Shown here: in pieces, positions 34,650 to 43,249 of the stretch
Layout: each line of letters begins with the position of its first letter
Numbering within the stretch: the stretch's first letter is position 1
Source: JAWSVE01 sp050633885
GTDB lineage: Bacteria; Pseudomonadota; Gammaproteobacteria; Pseudomonadales; Cellvibrionaceae
Length of the DNA: 64,000 nucleotides
Assembly: GCA_050633885.1 (NCBI GenBank)
Contig: JBOEHK010000006.1
Coordinates: 364,933-428,932, forward strand
Direction: 5' to 3'
Notes under the pieces: model-generated
Database searches by the model: none
What the model was told of the DNA's origin: nothing
The model's input: the letters and a program-made list of their open reading frames with translations, nothing else
Made by a program: the position numbers and the translations under genes

Positions 34650-35312
34650 ATGGCAGCAGAATCTTTGACTATACAATTGAATTCATTACCCATCGCCGTC
34701 TTTTCTAATAACTCTGAAGGCTCTCTTCAAGATTTTGTTACTGAAATTTCAGGCTCATTAGAACAACCCTGCGACACGTTGACGCTTCAAGATGCTGAAG
34801 ACGTTGCTAGCAGACCACTGCTGCTCATCGATTGCAGTTGCTATACGCCAAATCGCATTCAAGACTGGCTGAACTCTCTCGCGAAAACATCCATCCCGCC
34901 AGTTGCTTTATACAATACTGAAGCCTCTAGTCTGCATGAATCACTATTAGAATGGCCCTGTGTCAGAGGCTTTTTCTTTGGAGACACAGGAACAGATCAA
35001 ATTATCGATGGCCTTCGTCTTATGCTAGAAGGTGATTTTTGGGTCCCTCGTAGACTGCTTCACGCTTATCTTGAACGTAATCGACGAGCACCCACTCACA
35101 ATATTAAAGCGCCCGAGTTATTAACAAAACGTGAGCGAGAAATTTTGGGATTACTGGAAAATGGCGCTACCAACGCGGCAATGGCTAAAGCTATGAGCGT
35201 TAGTGAGCATACAATCAAAACGCATTTGTACAATATCTATAAAAAAATTGATGTCGCCAATAGAATTGAAGCAATCAATTGGTCAAGACAAAATTTATCG
35301 GCACAAAGTTAA
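34650..35312 (+). CDS. CsgD/VpsT-like LuxR-family regulator
   Basis: The 220-residue protein has an atypical receiver domain (about 10-125) and a LuxR/GerE helix-turn-helix (about 157-215; L-T-K-R-E-R-E-I-L, then S-E-H-T-I-K-T-H-L-Y-N-I-Y-K-K-I). The receiver lacks the usual acidic pair near its start, though Asp61 sits near the phospho-acceptor place. Residues 131-134 read W-V-P-R, at the place of the W-[FLM]-[TS]-R cyclic-di-GMP motif of VpsT, but with Pro in position 3. A role in biofilm-matrix or lifestyle control is plausible, not proven. It is monocistronic and ends at a strong terminator. Confidence 0.82.
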   Translation: MAAESLTIQLNSLPIAVFSNNSEGSLQDFVTEISGSLEQPCDTLTLQDAEDVASRPLLLIDCSCYTPNRIQDWLNSLAKTSIPPVALYNTEASSLHESLLEWPCVRGFFFGDTGTDQIIDGLRLMLEGDFWVPRRLLHAYLERNRRAPTHNIKAPELLTKREREILGLLENGATNAAMAKAMSVSEHTIKTHLYNIYKKIDVANRIEAINWSRQNLSAQS

Positions 35313-35347
35313 CGATCTATAACCATCTCAATAAACGAAAAACCTGA

Positions 35348-35397
35348 AATAAAAAAGTGCAGCTAACCTATTAATAGGTTAGCTGCACTTTTTTATT
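35348..35397. terminator. Perfect 25-bp palindrome, bidirectional terminator
   Basis: Bases 35348-35372 are the exact reverse complement of 35373-35397. The hairpin has a GC-containing core (AGTGCAGCTAACC) and A/T-run flanks, so it can stop both the regulator (+) and ribH (-) transcripts. Confidence 0.92.
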
Positions 35398-35437
35398 GTG
35401 TGTATTATTTCAAGCCTGCTGGCATGAGCACAATGAT

Positions 35438-35929
35438 TTACATATCACCAATCAATTCGATGTTTTGTAACGTACTAACACAAGCATTAGCGGCCTCTAC
35501 ACCTTTAACTTTAAAATGATTAAAAAAGTATTCGTGATGCTCTTTACCGTCATGAAAATGGTGAGGTGTTAACACTGCAGAAATAATTGGCACACCTGTT
35601 TCCAACTGTGTATCCATAAAGCCTTTCAAAATGGCATCAGCGACAAATTCATGCCTATAAATACCGCCATCCACAACAAGACCTGTCGTTACAATAATAT
35701 CGTAGCGACCCGTTTTGGATAATAACTTTGCCTGTAATGGAATCTCTAAAGCACCAGGCACTTCGTAGCAATCAACCGTATTAGCCGAGAGGCCTTTTTC
35801 TTCAATGCTCGTTAAAAAAGAATCTCGACACTGATCAACAATATCTTTATTCCAACAAGATTGTATAAAAGCAATACGTGAACTTTTAGGAAGTTTGTCG
35901 TTTACACGACGATTGGCAGACTGATTCAT
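35438..35929 (-). CDS. ribH: RibH2-type 6,7-dimethyl-8-ribityllumazine synthase
   Basis: Lumazine synthase makes the direct precursor of riboflavin from 5-amino-6-ribitylamino-uracil and dihydroxybutanone phosphate. The 163-residue sequence has V-V-D-G-G-I-Y-R-H-E-F-V-A-D (His93 catalytic) and L-T-P-H-H-F-H, features of the decameric RibH2 form known from Brucella and rhizobia rather than the usual icosahedral RibH (G-A-V-I-R-G-x-T-x-H-F). It stands alone under an FMN riboswitch, with GAGG at a normal distance from its ATG. A canonical rib cluster is probably elsewhere in the genome. Confidence 0.9.
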   Translation of the reverse strand: MNQSANRRVNDKLPKSSRIAFIQSCWNKDIVDQCRDSFLTSIEEKGLSANTVDCYEVPGALEIPLQAKLLSKTGRYDIIVTTGLVVDGGIYRHEFVADAILKGFMDTQLETGVPIISAVLTPHHFHDGKEHHEYFFNHFKVKGVEAANACVSTLQNIELIGDM

Positions 35930-36063
35930 GGTAAATCCTCAAATTAAAAGACCAGAATCAGGGCGCACGGGAAAAGTAAAACACCAATGATCTTTGCTCT
36001 TTAAAAGTCAACAATAACTTTATAAAAAGCAAAAATAGAGATAGATCGATAGTTGTATTTTGT

Positions 36064-36258
<195 letters not shown>

Positions 36259-36380
36259 TTTCGGAAGATCAACTCCCGAGTGGGAATTGTACAGAATTCA
36301 ATAATGCAATACAAAAAATCGCTTTATAGATACAATGACGAATTCAAGAAACACTAAAGTTACAGAAGAGCGAAACACTG

Positions 36381-37211
36381 ATGGATTTTTTATTGACCCA
36401 TAAAAACGTCTTAGCGCTATCCCTATTTTTTATCTGCATCTGTGCTTACTTCTTATTGAAAAGCCCTTCTCATACAGGAGATTGGCAAGACAGCCAAAGT
36501 AAATTGCCTCATATTTTACAAGATACTAACGGGTTCACGATTGAAAACATACGTGATTTTCGCTACAAGAAAGAAAACATAATCACCCACACAAAATTCG
36601 TAGATGAAACTTATCAATACGACGCTTTAGAAAAAATTTGGTTTGGCCTCTCACATTTCGGCAATCATGGTTTAGCACATGCATTTTTAAGCTTCGAGTT
36701 TTCTAATAGCCGGTTTTTAACATTATCCATAGAAGCCCGCACGAAAAAAAACCAGAAGTACCATCCCGTATTGGGCTTGTTAAAACATTACGAAAAAATG
36801 TATGTCTTCGGAACTGAAACTGACATCATCGGTTTGAGAACCCACACGAGAAACGAGAAAGTACTTATTTACCCCACCCTCTTGGAAAAACCAGAGCAAA
36901 TTCAACTTTTAAAAGCCTATTTACGAGAAGCAAATATACTGGAAACAACTCCTGACTTTTATAATACACTTCTCGATAACTGTATGACGGGGTTATTGCG
37001 CGCCAGCGGGAAATTTTCTGCGTGGGATTTTTTATCGGAAAAACGATTAATTCTTCCAGGAAAAAGCGATGATTTAGCACAAGAGCTGGGACTTATAGAC
37101 CCACATCAATCGCTTGAAACTTTAAGAGAAAAAGCAAAAATAGATCCCTCACAATTAAACCCAAATGATATTAATTTTTCAGAAAAAATTCGCTTTAACT
37201 GGAAAAGATAA
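36381..37211 (+). CDS. DUF4105 / Lnb N-terminal-like membrane-anchored protein
   Basis: The 276-residue protein has one N-terminal hydrophobic segment (about 10-27), uncleaved anchor or signal, then a domain of the DUF4105 family. Family features are I-R-D-F-R-Y (about 58-63), the H-F-G-N-H-G-L-A-H-A-F-L-S-F block (about 94-107) and L-S-I-E-A-R-T. DUF4105 domains occur at the N-terminus of the large periplasmic Lnb proteins and as stand-alone periplasmic proteins; a cysteine/histidine hydrolase role has been suggested but is unproved. Here H94, H98, H102 and Cys203 (D-N-C-M-T-G) are candidate active residues. The gene stands alone. Confidence 0.72.
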   Translation: MDFLLTHKNVLALSLFFICICAYFLLKSPSHTGDWQDSQSKLPHILQDTNGFTIENIRDFRYKKENIITHTKFVDETYQYDALEKIWFGLSHFGNHGLAHAFLSFEFSNSRFLTLSIEARTKKNQKYHPVLGLLKHYEKMYVFGTETDIIGLRTHTRNEKVLIYPTLLEKPEQIQLLKAYLREANILETTPDFYNTLLDNCMTGLLRASGKFSAWDFLSEKRLILPGKSDDLAQELGLIDPHQSLETLREKAKIDPSQLNPNDINFSEKIRFNWKR

Positions 37212-37231
37212 CGATTTACAACACTCTAAAT

Positions 37232-37267
37232 AAAAAAACCTCGACAGCAAATGCTATCGAGGTTTTT
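37232..37267. terminator. Bidirectional terminator between the DUF4105 gene and fusA2
   Basis: CCTCGA-C-AGCA (37239-37249) pairs with TGCT-A-TCGAGG (37252-37262) with one C-A mismatch, flanked by A7 and T5 runs. It serves both convergent genes. Confidence 0.85.
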
Positions 37268-37292
37268 ATGGCATAAAAAACGTTAAAACAAT

Positions 37293-39383
37293 TTATTTTT
37301 TAGCCGCTTCTTTCTTTTCTTTTTCTGCCGCAATCACAGTATCCGCTACAGAGTTAGGACAAGGTAAATAATGCGCGAACTCCATTGAAAACTGACCACG
37401 ACCTGAAGTCATTGTTCTCAAACTTCCGATATAGCCAAACATTTCAGAAAGAGGCACATCAGCCTTGATTCGAACACCCGTTGCACCTGGCTCTTGATCT
37501 TTGATCATACCTCGACGACGGTTCAAATCACCAATCACATCACCGACATGATCGTCAGGAGTAAACACATCCACTTTCATGATCGGTTCAATTAATTGGG
37601 GACCCGCTTTTGGCATTGATTGGCGGAAAGCGCCTTTTGCAGCAATTTCAAAAGCTACTGCTGATGAATCCACCGCATGGAAGCCACCATCATAGAGTTC
37701 AATTTCAACATCCAATACAGGGAATCCAGCCAGGGGACCTTCTTCCATCATGACTTTGAAACCTTTCTCAATCGCTGGGAAGAATTCTTTAGGAACGTTT
37801 CCACCAACAACAGACGAACTAAAAGTAAATCCAGTTCCTGGCTCACCGGGTTTGATACGGTAATCAATTTTACCGTATTGACCAGAACCACCTGATTGCT
37901 TCTTATGCGTGTAACTATCTTCTATCGCTTGAGTAATTGTTTCTCTGTAAGCCACTTGAGGCTGACCTACTTCAAGATCAACACCATAGGTTCGCTTTAG
38001 AATATCGACTTTAATATCCAAATGAAGCTCACCCATACCTTTCAGGATTGTTTCACCAGAATCTTCATCTGTCTCAACTCGGAAAGATGGATCTTCAGCA
38101 ACCATTTTACCGATCGCAATACCCATTTTCTCAGAACCGTTTTTATCTTTAGGAGAAACAGCAATTGAGATTACCGGCTCTGGAAAGATCATCGCTTCAA
38201 GCGTACAAGGGTGTTTAACATCGCAAAGCGTGTGACCCGTTTGAACGTTTTTCATGCCTACGATAGCAATAATATCGCCAGCTTGAGCACTATCTAATTC
38301 GTTACGCTCGTCGGCTTGCATTTCAACCATACGGCCAACACGCTCAGTTTTACCTGTAGCTGAGTTCAGTATGGTGTCACCTTTGTTTAATTTACCCGAG
38401 TAAATACGAACAAAAGTCAAAGCACCAAAACGGTCATCCATAATTTTGAATGCGAGCGCGCGAAGTGGCTCATCAACTGACACAGTCGCGACTTCGCCAG
38501 TCTCATTACCTTCTTCGTCTGTCAAAGGTTGTGGATCAACTTCTGTAGGATTCGGTAAGTAATCAACAACGGCATCCAATATTAATTGCACGCCTTTGTT
38601 TTTGAATGCTGAACCACAATAAGTAGGGAAGAAAGACATATCGCGAGTTCCTTTACGGATACAACGCTTAAGATCTTCAATAGAAGGCTCCTCGCCTTCC
38701 ATATAAGCCATCATCAAGTCATCGTCTTGCTCAACAGCTGTCTCAACGAGCATCTCATGGTATTTATCAACTTTCTCGACCATGTCAGCAGGCACATCTG
38801 TGACTTCATAATTTTCAGGAAGACCTGTATCGTCCCACACATAAGCTTTTTTAGTGAGCACATCAACAACACCAACAAAATCATCTTCGATACCAATCGG
38901 CAGAGTCATTACCAACGGGTTTGCCGCCAATACTTTTTCAACCTGATCAACAACGCGATAGAAGTCAGCACCCATTCGATCAAGTTTGTTGACGAAAATA
39001 ACACGAGCAACTTCCGACTCGTTCGCATAACGCCAGTTAGTTTCTGATTGCGGTTCAACACCACCAGAACCACAGAAAACGCCGATACCACCATCCAATA
39101 CTTTCAAAGAACGATAAACTTCAACAGTGAAGTCAACGTGCCCAGGAGTATCAATAACGTTAAAACGATGATCTTTCCAAAAGCAACTTACCGCTGCTGA
39201 TTGGATAGTAATACCGCGCTCAGCTTCTTGTTCCATGAAGTCTGTTGTTGATTCACCATCATGTACTTCACCAGTCTTATGAATCTTGCCGGTTAACTTC
39301 AAAATACGCTCTGTTGTCGTGGTTTTTCCAGCGTCAACGTGGGCGAAAATACCAATATTTCTATAAAGTGATAAGTCAGTCAT
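37293..39383 (-). CDS. fusA2: Elongation factor G2 (second EF-G paralogue)
   Basis: This 696-residue five-domain GTPase starts M-T-D-L-S-L-Y-R-N-I-G-I-F-A-H-V-D-A-G-K-T-T-T-T (P loop about 15-22), with D-T-P-G-H (G3) and N-K-L-D (G4). The sequence matches, from memory, the EF-G2 paralogue found beside canonical EF-G in Vibrio, Shewanella and Pseudomonas relatives. It lies outside the str operon, whose tuf gene is at the right edge, so the standard fusA is expected there. Paralogues of this type may specialise in ribosome recycling or stress translation; the division of labour here is inference. Confidence 0.92.
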   Translation of the reverse strand: MTDLSLYRNIGIFAHVDAGKTTTTERILKLTGKIHKTGEVHDGESTTDFMEQEAERGITIQSAAVSCFWKDHRFNVIDTPGHVDFTVEVYRSLKVLDGGIGVFCGSGGVEPQSETNWRYANESEVARVIFVNKLDRMGADFYRVVDQVEKVLAANPLVMTLPIGIEDDFVGVVDVLTKKAYVWDDTGLPENYEVTDVPADMVEKVDKYHEMLVETAVEQDDDLMMAYMEGEEPSIEDLKRCIRKGTRDMSFFPTYCGSAFKNKGVQLILDAVVDYLPNPTEVDPQPLTDEEGNETGEVATVSVDEPLRALAFKIMDDRFGALTFVRIYSGKLNKGDTILNSATGKTERVGRMVEMQADERNELDSAQAGDIIAIVGMKNVQTGHTLCDVKHPCTLEAMIFPEPVISIAVSPKDKNGSEKMGIAIGKMVAEDPSFRVETDEDSGETILKGMGELHLDIKVDILKRTYGVDLEVGQPQVAYRETITQAIEDSYTHKKQSGGSGQYGKIDYRIKPGEPGTGFTFSSSVVGGNVPKEFFPAIEKGFKVMMEEGPLAGFPVLDVEIELYDGGFHAVDSSAVAFEIAAKGAFRQSMPKAGPQLIEPIMKVDVFTPDDHVGDVIGDLNRRRGMIKDQEPGATGVRIKADVPLSEMFGYIGSLRTMTSGRGQFSMEFAHYLPCPNSVADTVIAAEKEKKEAAKK

Positions 39384-39745
39384 TTCTGTACTCGATTGTC
39401 CAGGGCCAAAATTGCGCGCTAGTGTACAGGATTTCTAGTGTATTTTGAAAATATTAATGCTCCATTCACAATATATTTTTTAAGTAACTCTTCGTAAAAT
39501 TGGGACACCCCCAACCCAACCCCAGCAAAAACCTTTTTTCACCAAGACTTACCCCATCACTATCACAAAAAAAACATAACCAGCTGATATTCTTATGCTT
39601 TTTTATTGACTTTAAAATGGCACGCGTCTCTTCATTTCATGATTCAGATCAAAAACACCTTTCGGCTCTTCAAGAACAATACCCCTAAGCTGTTAGGTAT
39701 TATCAAAAAGCTGAAACACGGAAGAACTAAAAGAGGCAAAACAAG
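39384..39745. other. 362-base divergent region between fusA2 and the NADPH-FMN reductase gene
   Basis: The left part holds the fusA2 promoter (39421-39449) with two direct copies of CTAGTGTA 16 bases apart. The right part is C/A-rich with no clear palindrome. A 62-codon frame at 39500-39688 has no ribosome-binding site or recognisable product and was not accepted. AGAGG precedes the reductase ATG. Confidence 0.5.
39421..39449 (-). promoter_or_regulatory. Candidate sigma-70 promoter of fusA2
   Basis: On the minus strand TTCAAA is followed by 17 bases and TACACT, 38-66 bases upstream of the fusA2 ATG. Both hexamers match the consensus at four of six positions, so this is a weak-to-moderate prediction. 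Confidence 0.4.
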
Positions 39746-40348
39746 ATGAAAACAATCGTGCTGATTAACGGATCTTACCGAGACGACGGCATTACTGATC
39801 AATCAATTTCTATTATTGCCAACACTCTCACCAAGCTTGGAGCCAATACAGAAACCATCGTATTGCGTGACACCCCCATAGAATTTTGTTTGAACTGTCG
39901 GCATTGCACTCAACTACCCGGTGAAAAACCCGGCGAGTGCGTACTAGAAGATGACATGCGAGTTATTGTTGAAAAAATTGAGCATGCTGACGGAATAGTA
40001 CTGGCCTCCCCAACAAACTTTGGGTCAGTTACTGCGTTATTTAAGCGGTTCATGGAGCGGTTGATTATTTACGCCTATTGGCCCTGGGGAAAAGCAGCGC
40101 CAGTAATGAGAAAAGATCAATCGACAAAGAAAAAAGCACTACTTGTATCCAGCAGTGCGGCTCCAGACATGATGGGAAGATGGCTATTTAGCACAACTAA
40201 AGACTTAAAAAAAACGGCAAAGCTGTTAGGTGCCGAACCCATTGGAACACTGTTCACTGGAATGATCAGCCAAGAGAGCCATCCAACGCTGCCTAATCAC
40301 ATTAAAATCAAATCAGAAAAATTAGCTCGACTTTTGTTAACGAATTAG
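39746..40348 (+). CDS. Flavodoxin-fold NAD(P)H-dependent FMN reductase
   Basis: The 200-residue protein has the flavodoxin fold of NADPH-dependent FMN reductases: a G-S-Y-R-D-D-G-I-T-D phosphate-binding loop (about 9-18) after strand 1, and S-P-T-N-F-G-S-V-T-A-L-F-K-R-F-M-E-R (about 91-108) around the isoalloxazine. A C-L-N-C-R-H-C cluster (about 48-54) with a later Cys (E-C-V) is common in this multimeric-flavodoxin group and may bind metal or be redox-active. It probably reduces quinones, iron or small aromatics. It stands alone; the lumazine synthase nearby is suggestive but not evidence of a link. Confidence 0.85.
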   Translation: MKTIVLINGSYRDDGITDQSISIIANTLTKLGANTETIVLRDTPIEFCLNCRHCTQLPGEKPGECVLEDDMRVIVEKIEHADGIVLASPTNFGSVTALFKRFMERLIIYAYWPWGKAAPVMRKDQSTKKKALLVSSSAAPDMMGRWLFSTTKDLKKTAKLLGAEPIGTLFTGMISQESHPTLPNHIKIKSEKLARLLLTN

Positions 40349-40392
40349 CCCTGTATTTGTTACAAATACTAAAAAAATTCGACACAACAATG

Positions 40393-40448
40393 ACGGGACT
40401 AAATTTACAAGACTGAGATTACAGGACTAGATATGACGAAACTAAAAT
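40393..40448. repeat. Four imperfect tandem copies of a 14-bp unit
   Basis: ACGGGACTAAATTT, ACAAGACTGAGATT, ACAGGACTAGATAT and GACGAAACTAAAAT follow one another between the convergent reductase and hydrolase genes; the last copy touches the hydrolase stop codon. Just upstream GTATTTGT and ACAAATAC (40353-40369) form a perfect small palindrome. Confidence 0.6.
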
Positions 40449-41104
40449 CATTCGCAAGAATAAAACTCTAGCGCTTCACTGAGCGATGTCACCTCCACTC
40501 CCATTTCAGCGATTACAGCGTCCAACCAAGGAGCTCGCTCGCAAGCGCACACAGAAATAGGCCTCTCCAATTCAGAAAACTCACTGGCTAGACGAACAAA
40601 CTCTGTCACATAGTCTGGAGGGCGCACATCGATAGATAGTTCAACAATTGCAAAAGGATCCGGCGGCGTGATGACTTGATAAGGATTTGGAAATCCGATG
40701 TAGGGGGAGTTCGCACCAGAACCACCACCCGCCAATCCCGTCCCATCTCGAATAATTGAACCTCTCACTAATTCAGGTCGCCCACCAGCGGCAAGAACAG
40801 CGACATAACCACCAATTCCTCGTCCAACAACAACAGCGCTGCCAATTTCAGCCAATGCGATATCAACATCAGCCAATAACAACTCACAGGTATAACCACC
40901 CCCCCGAGGAACTGTCGACTGACCATGTCCAGTAAAGTCCAAGGCATAGATAGCACCTGACCAATCCTCATATTCGGGCGGAACAGCTTTAGGAGAGCTT
41001 TCTCCCAAACCATGTAATAGCAGTAATGACAATCCAGAACCTTCTCGCAATGTATGCATTGCAAGCTGAATGCTGCCATGAGTTAGTAATTTTGTTTTAC
41101 TCAT
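40448..41104 (-). CDS. Alpha/beta-hydrolase-fold protein lacking the nucleophile serine
   Basis: The 218-residue protein keeps the fold landmarks L-L-L-H-G-L-G-E (oxyanion loop, about 28-35) and D-F-T-G-H-G-Q-S (about 56-63). The nucleophile elbow, normally G-x-S-x-G-G, reads G-R-G-I-G-G (94-99), with Gly96 where Ser should be. It is also shorter than usual (about 260-300). It is probably catalytically dead, or acts as a binding partner; a sequencing error at one codon is the other possibility. Its ATG overlaps the stop of the intact hydrolase gene upstream by 8 bases, so the pair is co-translated. Confidence 0.8.
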   Translation of the reverse strand: MSKTKLLTHGSIQLAMHTLREGSGLSLLLLHGLGESSPKAVPPEYEDWSGAIYALDFTGHGQSTVPRGGGYTCELLLADVDIALAEIGSAVVVGRGIGGYVAVLAAGGRPELVRGSIIRDGTGLAGGGSGANSPYIGFPNPYQVITPPDPFAIVELSIDVRPPDYVTEFVRLASEFSELERPISVCACERAPWLDAVIAEMGVEVTSLSEALEFYSCE

Positions 41105-42020
41105 CGTCTAAAAACTCCAACACTAACTTTGCTGTTTTTTCTGGTTGTTCGATATGCAAAAAATGGCCAACGTCTTTCATCACTTCGATACGAGCTGTAG
41201 ACGGCACATATTTGCGCAATGCTTCCGGATCGACTCCCCATCCCATTGGTTCGGTTTCTGTTCCAAACAATCCCAACAAAGGAATAGGGAAACCGGGTAA
41301 ACGATCTGTCACCCAGCGAGATCGCCAAGGGCCAAACCCTCCAAAACGTAATGATGGGTCAATTTTCCAACGCCAACCATCATCATGTTGTTGTGCGCCC
41401 AATTGAACAATGTATTCGAGCCATTCTTTGCTCAACCGAGGATTCATCACTGCTCGACGAGTTGCTAACTCTTCAATTGTTCCTGGTCGCCGAGACATAT
41501 CATGAGAGCGACGACGCTCGTCCAAATACTTAAACACTTTTTCTCGAAGTTTTACTGTTCGCTCTCTGTTGGCAACATCGGGAGGAGAGCTTCTAAAAGG
41601 CAATCCATCAATGGAGGCAAAACGGCTGAAGCGATGAGGTAACGATTGAATAATATGAACAAGTAACGACCCGCCTTTTGAATGACCAACCACAGGAAAA
41701 GACCCAGAGCTTATTGAATTAGCGACGGCTAAAAGATCTCTCTCGTCGGCCTCCCAACTATAGAGCTCAGCATGTTCGGAATTACCATGACCTCGATGAT
41801 CCCAGCTCACTACTCGGTATCCACCATCCGCCAACAAAGGGGCAAATACATCAAATGTTCGCGCAAAATCAAAACCACCATGCGCTAATAAGATGGGTGG
41901 GGCTTCGGCATCGCCCCACTCGTAAACCGCTAAACGAATTCCATTAACCTCTACTCCTCGTTGGCGATCTGGAGTTCTTGCTCCAGGAAAACCTTGGGGA
42001 ACGTGTTCAATATGGGTCAA
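41097..42020 (-). CDS. Alpha/beta-hydrolase, epoxide hydrolase/esterase type
   Basis: The 307-residue cytoplasmic protein has H-G-G-F-D-F-A-R (oxyanion loop, about 47-54), D-H-R-G-H-G-N-S (about 74-81), and the elbow V-G-H-S-K-G-G with Ser114 as nucleophile. The catalytic histidine is in D-V-G-H-F-L-H-I-E-Q-P-E-K near the C-terminus, the classic family ending. Specific substrate cannot be told; esterases, lactonases and C-C hydrolases share this pattern. It follows the SDR gene by 79 bases and overlaps its serine-less partner, forming a three-gene catabolic-looking unit. Confidence 0.88.
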   Translation of the reverse strand: MTHIEHVPQGFPGARTPDRQRGVEVNGIRLAVYEWGDAEAPPILLAHGGFDFARTFDVFAPLLADGGYRVVSWDHRGHGNSEHAELYSWEADERDLLAVANSISSGSFPVVGHSKGGSLLVHIIQSLPHRFSRFASIDGLPFRSSPPDVANRERTVKLREKVFKYLDERRRSHDMSRRPGTIEELATRRAVMNPRLSKEWLEYIVQLGAQQHDDGWRWKIDPSLRFGGFGPWRSRWVTDRLPGFPIPLLGLFGTETEPMGWGVDPEALRKYVPSTARIEVMKDVGHFLHIEQPEKTAKLVLEFLDDE

Positions 42021-42099
42021 AATTCTGCCCTCTTTTTTTAACTAACATTTTTGAATTTTATGTTTAATGAAACATTCATTTAAAATTGTTGCATGGAAA

Positions 42100-42954
42100 T
42101 TATTTAGAACGTGGAACAGCTTTTGATAGGTCGCTTATCTCATCCCACCTAGCGGCTATGTCATCAGCACTGGCTTCTGCTCCAATATTAACAGCTGGTG
42201 TTTCAAAAACATGAGCCACGCTATAAGTTCCGCCTTGTGCCTGAATAATAGCGCCAGTCGGCGCATCTTCACTCGACAAATAAATAGCCGCCGGTGTAAT
42301 TAATTCAGGTCCGAGTTTGGCGAGTACTTCTTCAGGAATTAAATGCTCGGTCATTCTTGTAGCAGCCACAGGCGAAACGGCATTTACTCGAATATTATAT
42401 TTCAAGCCTTCTAGCTTGAGCGTATTCATAAACCCCACTAAACCTAGCTTAGCCGCTCCGTAATTACTTTGCCCAAAATTTCCATAGAGTCCTGATGGAG
42501 AAGTTGTCATCACAATTCGGCCATAACCTTGCTCAACCATAACTGGCCACACAGCTTTGGTACAGTAGACAGACCCCATGAGGTGAACATCAACCACTAA
42601 CTGGAAATCGTCTAAGCTCATTTTTGCAAAACTTTTATCATGAAGAATACCCGCATTATTAATTAGCACATCAATACGACCGTATTCATCCATAGTTTGC
42701 TTAACTAAATTTTCAACCCCCTGACGATCGCTAACTGAAGAGCCGTTTGCTATCGCCTCTCCTCCAGCTGCTTTAATCTCGGCGACGACATCTTCCGCGG
42801 CTGTACTGCTACCACCAGAGCCATCCATTGCTCCGCCAAGATCGTTCACAACCACTTTTGCTCCACGCTTCGCTAAATCAAGTGCATGACACCGACCCAG
42901 CCCACCTCCTGCTCCAGTAACAATGGCCACTTTATTTTTAAATTCTATCGTCAT
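42100..42954 (-). CDS. Short-chain dehydrogenase/reductase, hydroxyacyl-CoA-dehydrogenase-like
   Basis: From the ATG at 42954 (AAGGA six to seven bases before) it has 284 residues; an upstream ATG at 42969 would add five. The Rossmann motif T-G-A-G-G-G-L-G (about 14-21), N-N-A-G (about 95), and the active site Ser ... Y-G-A-A-K (about 165-169) are present. The inserted D-L-G-G-A-M-D-G-S-G-G-S-S segment and overall pattern resemble the (3R)-hydroxyacyl-CoA dehydrogenase part of multifunctional beta-oxidation enzymes. With the two hydrolases downstream it may oxidise the product of an ester or lactone. This is inference. Confidence 0.87.
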   Translation of the reverse strand: MTIEFKNKVAIVTGAGGGLGRCHALDLAKRGAKVVVNDLGGAMDGSGGSSTAAEDVVAEIKAAGGEAIANGSSVSDRQGVENLVKQTMDEYGRIDVLINNAGILHDKSFAKMSLDDFQLVVDVHLMGSVYCTKAVWPVMVEQGYGRIVMTTSPSGLYGNFGQSNYGAAKLGLVGFMNTLKLEGLKYNIRVNAVSPVAATRMTEHLIPEEVLAKLGPELITPAAIYLSSEDAPTGAIIQAQGGTYSVAHVFETPAVNIGAEASADDIAARWDEISDLSKAVPRSK

Positions 42955-43133
42955 TCTGAGTTCCTTCATTTAAAAAATACAACCCCATTCGATTACATGA
43001 AAATTAACATTGTAGGTGCTGTGTTTATTATTGTAGGTGTCGTGTTGATATGAGCTTTGATTATTGCCAGCTGTTTAGGATAATCGCTGAGTTTTATCAA
43101 CTCCACCTTTTTTGAGAGAAAATGATCTTAATA

Positions 43134-43163
43134 GCCAAACCGTCGTATAATGATCGGTTTGGC
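43134..43163 (+). promoter_or_regulatory. Palindrome enclosing a -10-like TATAAT upstream of uvrA
   Basis: GCCAAACCG (43134-43142) and CGGTTTGGC (43155-43163) form a perfect 9-bp inverted repeat whose 12-base centre carries TATAAT (43146-43151). No good -35 lies at 17 bases. It is about 90 bases upstream of the uvrA GTG, in the 295-base divergent gap with the SDR gene. I found no LexA-type site there. It is an operator candidate; which of the two genes it serves is unclear. Confidence 0.5.
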
Positions 43164-43249
43164 GCATCCTGATTTCTCAGCACGTGCCTACTGATTCAAA
43201 AATAGTCAACATTCAGAACAAACCCAAGCCAATGAATTAAGGTAAAAAC

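Noticed and set aside
39500..39688. 62-codon open frame between fusA2 and the FMN reductase
   Set aside because: No ribosome-binding site, no recognisable protein features, and it lies in a region expected to carry divergent promoters.
43000..43249. LexA/SOS box upstream of uvrA
   Set aside because: Searching by eye for CTGT-N8-ACAG found only partial matches such as CTGT without the second half-site.
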